5,489 nucleotides of DNA from positions 1 through 5,489 of the forward strand of contig JAPYWU010000100.1 of NCBI GenBank assembly GCA_028276205.1. The letters are read 5' to 3'. The position numbers and the translations under genes are program-made. Positions 1 through 4,705 of the stretch are shown piece after piece. The notes below the pieces were generated by a model. That model was not told the DNA's origin. It saw only the letters and a list, made by a program, of their open reading frames with translations, and searched no databases. The DNA is from Dictyoglomaceae bacterium (GTDB lineage: Bacteria; Dictyoglomota; Dictyoglomia; Dictyoglomales; Dictyoglomaceae). Each line of letters starts with the position of its first letter. Position 1 is the first letter of the stretch.

Positions 1-28
1 ATATAATCGTCCTTCAGACTTGAGATAA

Positions 29-57
29 GTTTCATCTGAACTATGTGGTATTATAAT
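29..57. CRISPR. possible degenerate terminal CRISPR repeat (single copy)
   Basis: This 29-base stretch begins GTTTCATCTG, continues AACTATGTGG and ends in TAAT. Its start, its AACTATGTGG core and its AAT end resemble the type I-B repeats of Clostridia and Fusobacteria as I remember them (GTTTTA..., ...AACTATGTGG..., ...TAAAT). I count about 22 of 29 positions matching that remembered pattern. Only one copy is in the window, so there is no array here. If real, it would be the worn last repeat of an array lying to the left, with bases 1-28 being spacer. A chance resemblance in AT-rich DNA is quite possible. Confidence 0.27.
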
Positions 58-135
58 TTAATATTAAAACAGATGATGTTAATGTAACTTTTCGTTAGAT
101 TGAAATGATTAAAAGTTAGGTAAATTTTTATTAAT

Positions 136-142
136 AGGAGGT
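136..142 (+). promoter_or_regulatory. ribosome binding site of the C_GCAxxG_C_C gene
   Basis: AGGAGGT lies 7 bases before the ATG at 150. It is a full match to the anti-Shine-Dalgarno sequence and fixes the start codon. Further upstream, TTGAAA at 100-105 followed after 15 bases by TAAATT is the only promoter-like pair I can find, and its spacing is short. Confidence 0.85.
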
Positions 143-149
143 AAAAGAG

Positions 150-593
150 ATGGATAGAATAGAAAAGGCAAAAGAAAGGTTTATGGATGGTTTTAATTGT
201 TCTCAGGCTGTATTTTCTGCTTTTGCATCCAATTTTGGTTTAAATGAGGAGATGGCTCTTCGTATTGCAAGTGGTTTTGGGGGTGGTTTTGGAAGGTGTG
301 GATATGTATGTGGAGCGGTATCAGGTGCGATTATGGTTATAGGATTAAAATATGGATTTTTAACACCTAAGGATGAAGAGGCAAAATTAAAAGTTTATTC
401 TAAGGTGAAGAAGTTTATTGAGGAATTTTTGAAAGAAAATAATTCTATAATTTGTAAGGATCTTTTAGGAGAAGATATAAGTACTGAAGAGGGTTTGAAG
501 AAAATAAAAGAGAAAAACCTTTTTAAAACTATCTGTCCTAAATATGTGGAGGATTCTGCAAGAATTCTCAGTGAAATTTTAAAAGAAAAATAG
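150..593 (+). CDS. C_GCAxxG_C_C family (redox/metal-binding) protein
   Basis: This is an intact 147-residue protein of the C_GCAxxG_C_C family, a group of small cysteine-rich proteins common in anaerobes. They are thought to bind a metal or act in redox chemistry; no reaction is established that I know of. The conserved cysteines are visible in order: C17 in the N-terminal FNCSQAV motif, C50 and C54 in the glycine-rich core (GRCGYVCGAVSGAI), C102 in ICKDLLG, and C129 in the C-terminal ICPKYVEDSARIL. The core has a long GFGGGFGR run just before it and the usual IGLKYG after it. There is no signal peptide or convincing transmembrane segment, so it is probably cytoplasmic. Length is normal for the family. 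The start follows a perfect ribosome binding site. The gene stands alone: nothing co-directional follows for 470 bases. I see no clear GC-rich terminator after the TAG. Confidence 0.9.
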   Translation: MDRIEKAKERFMDGFNCSQAVFSAFASNFGLNEEMALRIASGFGGGFGRCGYVCGAVSGAIMVIGLKYGFLTPKDEEAKLKVYSKVKKFIEEFLKENNSIICKDLLGEDISTEEGLKKIKEKNLFKTICPKYVEDSARILSEILKEK

Positions 594-712
594 TTTATTT
601 TTAAAAAATTTAAAGTACTGTAAAAAGTGAAAGCATACCTTATAGAGAAAAGGAAAAAAGTTTCCTATCAGAGTTTAGATATAGTTTATTGTTAGTGGTG
701 GTAATGATTTAA

Positions 713-958
713 AATGTTAAAAAGAGGGAGAAATTTTGGCGTATAAAATTAATAGAAATCAGTGATTTTGGATTTTTGTGGTTTATAGGATGTCCTCATT
801 ATGATACTGAAAAAGAAAGAAGACTTTCGTTAATAGATATATTAAGTAAATACCAAGGTGTTAGGATTACTCTTACAGATTGTTCTGCTATTGAAGTTGT
901 AAAATTGAAAGTTATATTTTACCTTTATTTTATCCTATTTATAAATTTTGTGACGTAG
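713..958 (+). pseudogene. short open frame, possible aconitase X fragment
   Basis: The frame is open from after a TAA at 710 to a TAG at 956-958. It has no ribosome binding site and no good ATG; the first plausible start is TTG at 776. The part around 758-905 reads like protein: FGFLWFIGCPHYDTEKE, then ITLTDCSAIEVV. Aconitase X (DUF521, PF04412) carries a motif of the form D-hydrophobics-GCPH-x-S/T-x-E-E, followed about 20-25 residues later by a strand ending in T-S-x-A-V; the fragment matches this layout. After about 905 the frame dissolves into hydrophobic AT-rich noise. The rest of that enzyme (normally about 400 residues) is missing on both sides. I infer a decayed fragment. A chance ORF, or a small unrelated gene, is the alternative. 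Confidence 0.32.
891..918 (+). promoter_or_regulatory. weak promoter candidate for the lipoprotein unit
   Basis: TTGAAG at 891-896 and TATATT at 913-918 are separated by 16 bases. An overlapping alternative uses TTGAAA at 905-910. Transcription would begin near 925 and give a leader of about 140 bases containing the inverted repeat at 996-1038. In DNA this AT-rich such matches arise easily. Confidence 0.25.
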
Positions 959-995
959 ATCATTTTATTTAGAAGAGATTTTTTTATAAAATAGT

Positions 996-1038
996 TTTAG
1001 AATCCTTAAAACAAATCATATGTTTTAAGCATTCTAAA
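996..1038. repeat. near-perfect 17-bp inverted repeat before the lipoprotein gene
   Basis: The left arm (996-1012, TTTAGAATCCTTAAAAC) and the right arm (1022-1038, GTTTTAAGCATTCTAAA) are reverse complements at 16 of 17 positions; the exception is a C-C mismatch in the middle. One more A-T pair (1013 with 1021) can close the stem, leaving a 7-base loop. The stem is AT-rich and no T run follows it on the plus strand, so it does not look like an ordinary terminator. It ends 10 bases before the ribosome binding site of the lipoprotein gene. It could be an operator for a dimeric repressor, an mRNA leader hairpin, or the relic of a mobile element. Confidence 0.75.
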
Positions 1039-1047
1039 TAAAAGAAT

Positions 1048-1054
1048 AGGGGGG
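1048..1054 (+). promoter_or_regulatory. ribosome binding site of the lipoprotein gene
   Basis: The G-rich stretch TAGGGGGG ends at 1054, nine bases before the ATG at 1064. It supports that start, as does the signal peptide beginning directly at MKK. Confidence 0.6.
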
Positions 1055-1063
1055 ATTCCAGAG

Positions 1064-1867
1064 ATGAAAAAGATACTTTTAATTTTCTCCTTGATTTTGT
1101 TTGTTTTATTAATTTCAGGATGTAATCCACCTCAGCAACCCTTACAAACGCAAGAGGGCTTAGGAACACTAACAGGAAAAGTTTATGGAAATGTACCAAA
1201 TACTGTTATTTATAAGGCAGAAGTGATTGCAGAAGGAGGAGGAAAAACTTATAAAACTTCTATAGATAAAAGTGGAAATTACGTTTTACATCTACCTGCA
1301 GGTACATATAACGTAACAGTAAATATGGAAACTTTTAATAGTGAAACAAAATCAGTTAATATCTCTTCTAATCAAACTAAAACCCAGGATTTTACTCTTA
1401 CTACAGGAACTACTTCAGGACCAGCGCCTCAATATATCCTATCAGGATCCACATTTTTTGCAATGACTATGCCAACATCTTTGGATATGAAAATTATTGA
1501 TATAAAAGCCTTAAGGGAAATGAAAATAGATAAAGCTATGGGAATAGATAAAAGTTTAAATAGTAAAGCTGTTAATAAAATAACAGGTGGGGTAGATTAT
1601 GCAAGTTATATTGTATTGTATTTTGCAGAGCCTGTAAATTCAATACCATGGGGAATAAAAGGATTTAGAGTATATGTCTCAGAATCAGGAGATGGACCTT
1701 ATGCACTTCTTGGTGCAGGAAGTATGGATAGTAATGTGGTAGGAGATGGGATAAAGATTTCTTCTTTGGAACCTTATAAAACTTATTATTGCAGAGTAAC
1801 TGAATATGGAGATTTTGGAGAGTCAGAATTAACTGGAACTCCCATATCAATACAAACTCCTATTTAA
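1064..1867 (+). CDS. lipoprotein with carboxypeptidase-regulatory-like and fibronectin III-like regions
   Basis: This is an intact 267-residue predicted lipoprotein, exported and anchored to the cell surface. The N-terminus has a lysine pair, a hydrophobic stretch (residues 4-17) and a lipobox LISGC, with C20 as the lipidated cysteine. A short proline/glutamine linker follows. Residues about 34-112 form a carboxypeptidase regulatory-like domain: GTLTGKV at the start, a central DKSGNYVLHLPAGTYNVTV and a closing DFTL strand. This beta-sandwich is found in many surface and transport proteins. Residues about 113-178 are a linker with repeated MKI/DK segments. Residues about 180-265 look like a fibronectin type III module (FRVYVSESGDGPY, then SLEPYKTYYCRVTEYGDFGES). 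No catalytic residues are evident, so a binding, adhesive or structural role is likely; the ligand cannot be read from sequence. The gene runs straight into the hydrolase gene 3 bases later. Confidence 0.85.
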   Translation: MKKILLIFSLILFVLLISGCNPPQQPLQTQEGLGTLTGKVYGNVPNTVIYKAEVIAEGGGKTYKTSIDKSGNYVLHLPAGTYNVTVNMETFNSETKSVNISSNQTKTQDFTLTTGTTSGPAPQYILSGSTFFAMTMPTSLDMKIIDIKALREMKIDKAMGIDKSLNSKAVNKITGGVDYASYIVLYFAEPVNSIPWGIKGFRVYVSESGDGPYALLGAGSMDSNVVGDGIKISSLEPYKTYYCRVTEYGDFGESELTGTPISIQTPI

Positions 1868-1870
1868 TTT

Positions 1871-2743
1871 ATGGAATTTAGAGAGATTGAAAAAGGGATA
1901 TATGTTATTCTTGACTCAACAAACATACCTGTTATTGAGACCGATAAAGGTATTCTTTTAATAGATGCAGGGATAGATAAAGATAAGGGAAAGAAAATTA
2001 AAAAGATTTTGGAAGAGGCAGGAATTAATCCTAAATATCTTCTTCTTTCACATCACCATGCAGATCATATTGGTGGGGCAAAATTTCTCAAAGAGTATTT
2101 TGGATTATCATTAATTTCAAGTAAAGAGGAGAAGGTTTTTATTGAAAATCCTATGCTTGAACCGATATACCTTTCCCAAGGTGCAAAGCCTATAAATCAA
2201 TTTCTCAGTAAATGGATCTTAAGTAGTCCAGTAACAATAGACTATACAACTTCTGAAATAAATTTCAAGGATCTGGATTTTCTTGACCTTTCTGGACATT
2301 CTATTGGAATGGTAGGTGTAAGAGTAGGAGATTTTGTATTTGCAGGAGATGGATTCTTTTCAGAGGAAGTTTTGGAAAAATATAAAGTTCCATATTTTCA
2401 TGATTTTGAGAAGTTTAGGGAAAGAATGAAATTTTTAAAAGAAATGAATTTTAAATACATAGTGCCTTCCCATGGCGGTATTTATACAAAGGAAGAAGCA
2501 GATAAAATTATTGAATTGAATATTGAAATATTAAACAAGATGGAAAATAATGTATTAGATTTACTGAAGGAAGAAAAATCTATGGAAGGTATAACTGAGG
2601 GGTTGAAAATTTTACACCAGGATATCATTGTTTATACACTTATTGAAAGTTCAGTTAAGAGCCTATTAAATAGCTTGATTGAAAGAGAGCTTGTTATATA
2701 TGAAGTAAAGGATGGAAAATTAAGATATAAAAAAAGTATATGA
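1871..2743 (+). CDS. metallo-beta-lactamase-fold hydrolase
   Basis: This is an intact 290-residue MBL-fold protein, expected to bind two metal ions (usually zinc) and to hydrolyse an ester, thioester or related bond; the substrate cannot be told. All metal ligands are in place: HxHxDH at residues 61-66 (H61, H63, D65, H66, in LLLSHHHADHIGG), H143 in SGHSIG, D160 in FAGDG and H201 in PSHGG. The strand ILLIDAG at 28-34 is the usual fold lead-in. Residues about 210-290 are helical and contain SLLNSLIERELV, like the small winged-helix domain at the C-terminus of LACTB2-type and RNase Z-like hydrolases. There is no signal peptide, so it is cytoplasmic. The ATG lies 3 bases after the lipoprotein TAA and has no ribosome binding site of its own, so translation probably depends on ribosomes finishing the upstream gene. 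An internal start is unlikely because the first residues align with the fold. Confidence 0.92.
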   Translation: MEFREIEKGIYVILDSTNIPVIETDKGILLIDAGIDKDKGKKIKKILEEAGINPKYLLLSHHHADHIGGAKFLKEYFGLSLISSKEEKVFIENPMLEPIYLSQGAKPINQFLSKWILSSPVTIDYTTSEINFKDLDFLDLSGHSIGMVGVRVGDFVFAGDGFFSEEVLEKYKVPYFHDFEKFRERMKFLKEMNFKYIVPSHGGIYTKEEADKIIELNIEILNKMENNVLDLLKEEKSMEGITEGLKILHQDIIVYTLIESSVKSLLNSLIERELVIYEVKDGKLRYKKSI

Positions 2744-2752
2744 TTACTTTTT
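2731..2752. terminator. weak bidirectional hairpin after the hydrolase gene
   Basis: AAAAAGTA (2731-2738) and TACTTTTT (2745-2752) are perfect 8-base reverse complements with a 6-base loop that includes the TGA stop of the hydrolase gene. The right arm ends in five T, so on both strands it resembles an A/T terminator, placed between converging genes. It has only one G-C pair, so it would be weak, especially at high temperature. Confidence 0.35.
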
Positions 2753-2753
2753 C

Positions 2754-2993
2754 TCATAAATATTGTCTCTTAAAACTAAGTATGATTTTGTAAAAAATAA
2801 TTATAGGATAAAGATATTCTGAAAGTATCTCTAATATTCTTTTTGTTAGCTCATATCTTTCTTCTAAATACTGATAAGGATATAATATGTCCTGAAAAAT
2901 TTTTTTATAAATCTGGCATAACAGTAGAGAATAGAATGACCATAATCCATATATTGAGTTAGCAGATTTTCGTTCTATTTCTCTTATAATCAT
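2754..2993 (-). CDS. small unrecognised ORF (79 aa), doubtful
   Basis: This reading frame starts with an ATG that directly follows the TGA of the broken flavodoxin (TGAATG on the minus strand). It ends next to the converging hydrolase gene. I do not recognise the product. It is rich in leucine, isoleucine, tyrosine and lysine, with two hydrophobic patches (residues about 16-28 and 62-73) around a charged helix-like stretch YLEERYELTKRILEIL. It has no ribosome binding site of its own. It could be a small membrane-associated protein translated by coupling, the remnant of a larger gene, or a chance frame in a decaying region. The last two seem more likely to me. Confidence 0.25.
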   Translation of the reverse strand: MIIREIERKSANSIYGLWSFYSLLLCQIYKKIFQDILYPYQYLEERYELTKRILEILSEYLYPIIIFYKIILSFKRQYL

Positions 2994-3357
2994 TCATTTT
3001 TTTCCAAGAAGTCTACATGCCTTTTGTTCTGCCTCCTCAGGATATCCCACAGAGACTACTCTATAATGGGCTGTAACACCTGGTGCTGAGTAGTCTGGGA
3101 GTCCAATTTTCCCCTTTACTTTTCCCTAAGCTACACTAACACTTTCATCAAAGAACTTTTTAAGTTTCCATGTAAGGGTACCACAATAGGCAGGGGATCC
3201 CACTATAATTCCATCATAAATTAAAAGATCTTCAGGTTTTGCACCATCCACATGTTTTACTATAACTTCTCCCCCTTCTACTTCTCTTATATCTTTTTCA
3301 ATTTCTTCTAAAATCTTCTTTTGTGTTTCTAGAAACTCTATCATATAAAATAAGTAC
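2994..3357 (-). pseudogene. broken flavodoxin / WrbA-like flavoprotein gene
   Basis: Flavodoxins carry FMN and shuttle electrons. The pieces are clear but not in one frame. The N-terminal strand VLILYDRVSRNTK (3357 to about 3319) corresponds to the FMN-phosphate loop (normally of the form YxSxxGNT) but lies directly after an in-frame TAG, with no start codon. The frame then changes near 3315-3327, and the second frame carries EKDIREVEGGEVIVKHV, YDGIIVGSPAYCGTLTWKLKKFFDES. This second frame reaches a TAG at 3128-3126, after which the same frame resumes as GKVKGKIG. The glycine-rich FMN-binding segment of about 30 residues expected next is missing, and the frame jumps to DYSAPGVTAHYRVVSVGYPEEAE before ending at TGA 2996-2994. 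The lost start, one frameshift, one stop and one internal deletion make a functional product very unlikely. Confidence 0.8.
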
Positions 3358-3496
3358 CTAAAAAAATAAAAGTAACATAAATATTTCCTTTTACAGTGAG
3401 ACCAGATAAAGGGCCTAAAAGGAAATTCCATATAAAATGAATCATAATAGGTTGCCATAAATTTTTTGAAGTATTAAAGAAAGCATGCTTAAAGTC
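3341..3496 (-). pseudogene. C-terminal remnant of a CPBP-family intramembrane metalloprotease
   Basis: Between an upstream TGA (3499-3497) and a TGA at 3343-3341, one minus-strand frame encodes a recognisable piece: NTSKNLWQPIMIHFIWNF, then LLGPLSGLTVKGN. The CPBP family (CAAX protease / bacteriocin-processing, PF02517) has a conserved C-terminal motif of the form TxNLWxPIxxHFxWNFxxGPxxGxPVSG, where the histidine and asparagine belong to the membrane-embedded active site. The rest of the enzyme, including the EExxxR motif, is absent: the frame is closed upstream and I see no match in the other frames up to 3600. Its last codons overlap the start of the flavodoxin remnant (3357). I infer a truncated pseudogene. 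Confidence 0.62.
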
Positions 3497-3611
3497 TCAA
3501 TATATAATTTTATCGGAATAGATTTTATATAACCCTTTTCTGAGATTTTAGATCTAAAGTGAATAATAAAAGGGTCAAGAAATATTTAAAAATAGTCTTT
3601 ATCATCATTTT

Positions 3612-4433
3612 TTATTGAAAAAGCTCATCTGCCTTTTCCTTTATCATTTTTCTTTTATTCATAGTCCTTTCAAAAAGCTCATCAAAAATATTTGGTAGTT
3701 TTTCTCTTAAAACTTTAACGCCCTCCTCTGTAATTCCACCTTTTGTTGCAACCCTATCTATTACCTCATTAAAAGTTATATTTTTGTCAATAAAAAGTTT
3801 TGATGTTCCATAAATAGTATACAAAATCATCTCTTTAATTTCTTCCTCTCTTAACGATCTATTATGCCTTAATGCAGATTTCATAAATTCTTCAAAAATA
3901 CTTGCAAAAAATCCAGGAGCACAACTCGTTAATTCTACTGCAAGAGCAAAATCCTCCTCATCTATCCTTTTAACCTGTCCTATTTTTAAAAGTAAAGACT
4001 CAATAAATTTTTTATCCTCATCTTCTACTTTACAATTATGACATATAAGGGTAATTCCTTCTCCTATTTCAGATATAATTGTAGGAGTAATCTTTGATAT
4101 CTTACCATTAAAAACCTTCTCTATATTTTTAATAGTCACCGCTCCTGCAAGAGAAATAATATGTTTTTCCTCATTGAGAATGTCCTTTATCTCAGTTAAA
4201 ACTCCCTTTACTTCAGTTTGCTTTACGCATATAAAAATATACTTTGACTTACTTGCCAAATCTATGTTATTCTCAGCAATATTTATTTCTGGATATTCTT
4301 TCTTTAAATCTTCAAGCTTACTTTTTGTTCTTGTAGAGACAACAATATCCTTAGGATATAATGCTTTTTTAGATATAAAATTTTTAATAAGCATGCTTCC
4401 CATACTTCCATACCCTATAAATCCTACATACAT
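3612..4433 (-). CDS. pyrroline-5-carboxylate reductase family protein, ComER-like
   Basis: This is an intact 273-residue NAD(P)-dependent reductase of the ProC family. ProC reduces pyrroline-5-carboxylate to proline, but this member looks like the divergent ComER-type branch. The N-terminus is a Rossmann fold with GFIGYGSMG (G7, G9, G12). An arginine in STRTKSKLEDL (R35) is placed to contact NADPH phosphate. FICVKQTEV (67-75) and SLAGAVTI (94-101) match the family VKP and GV motifs. The usual MPN is changed to TPT (116-118), ahead of IGEGIT. In the dimerisation domain the canonical GSGPAY is TSCAPGF (169-175), close to the SCGPAF I recall for ComER. ATKGGITEEGV (229-239) keeps the TSPGGTT-type loop. 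Loss of MPN and GSGPAY makes true proline synthesis uncertain. A start 14 codons earlier (4475) is open, but the ribosome binding site favours 4433. It heads the minus-strand block. Confidence 0.87.
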   Translation of the reverse strand: MYVGFIGYGSMGSMLIKNFISKKALYPKDIVVSTRTKSKLEDLKKEYPEINIAENNIDLASKSKYIFICVKQTEVKGVLTEIKDILNEEKHIISLAGAVTIKNIEKVFNGKISKITPTIISEIGEGITLICHNCKVEDEDKKFIESLLLKIGQVKRIDEEDFALAVELTSCAPGFFASIFEEFMKSALRHNRSLREEEIKEMILYTIYGTSKLFIDKNITFNEVIDRVATKGGITEEGVKVLREKLPNIFDELFERTMNKRKMIKEKADELFQ

Positions 4434-4444
4434 AAAACTCACAT

Positions 4445-4452
4445 CCCTCCTT
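4445..4452 (-). promoter_or_regulatory. ribosome binding site deciding the reductase start
   Basis: On the minus strand AAGGAGGG lies 11 bases before the ATG at 4433. It falls inside the coding region that a start at 4475 would imply, and that earlier ATG has no such site. The Rossmann motif begins immediately after the 4433 start, as is normal for the family. Confidence 0.8.
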
Positions 4453-4470
4453 AAAAATTTTGAGAATTTT

Positions 4471-4499
4471 AACATAAAATTTTAAGTCTGAAAAGCCAA
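4471..4499 (-). promoter_or_regulatory. promoter candidate for the reductase gene
   Basis: Read on the minus strand, TTGGCT (4499-4494) and TATGTT (4476-4471) are separated by exactly 17 bases. Each matches its consensus at four of six positions. Transcription would start near 4464 and give a leader of about 30 bases containing the ribosome binding site. Confidence 0.35.
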
Positions 4500-4612
4500 T
4501 AAAATCTCTTTTTAAAGTTTTTATTTAGTATTCCTGTAAAAGTATCTCTTCAAAACACTAAATTTAAAAAAAAAAACTATATCTTCACTCCTTAAATAAT
4601 AATATATTATCA

Positions 4613-4641
4613 TTTACATATTTTTGTAGGTAGTATAAAAT
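4613..4641 (+). promoter_or_regulatory. promoter candidate for the ABC ATPase gene
   Basis: TTTACA (4613-4618) and TAAAAT (4636-4641) match the -35 and -10 consensus at five of six positions each, with an ideal 17-base spacer. Transcription would start near 4648, about 58 bases before the ATG at 4706. The rest of the 4434-4705 gap is AT-rich, with an 11-base A run at 4566-4576 and no further gene that I can support. Confidence 0.45.
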
Positions 4642-4705
4642 AATTCTGTGTTATAGAGAGAAGAAAAAATGAGAGTAAAAATAAGTTTTTCAAAAAGTAG
4701 GTTTT

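Noticed and set aside
984..1199. Minus-strand open frame of 71 codons overlapping the lipoprotein start and the inverted repeat
   Set aside because: It is antisense to a well-supported lipoprotein signal peptide, has no ribosome binding site and shows no recognisable domain.
1665..1850. Minus-strand open frame of 61 codons inside the lipoprotein gene
   Set aside because: It is a shadow of the fibronectin-like region, with no supporting signals.
3358..3458. N-terminal extension of the flavodoxin second frame from the ATG at 3458
   Set aside because: The sequence in that frame resembles nothing, and the same DNA in another frame encodes the CPBP motif, so this start is an accident.
3442..3585. 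Minus-strand open frame of about 47 codons between the reductase and the CPBP remnant
   Set aside because: It has no start or ribosome binding site and no recognisable motif, and it overlaps the better-supported CPBP frame.
4174..4485. Plus-strand open frame of 103 codons opposite the reductase N-terminus
   Set aside because: It is antisense to the Rossmann-fold region, which is clearly coding on the minus strand.
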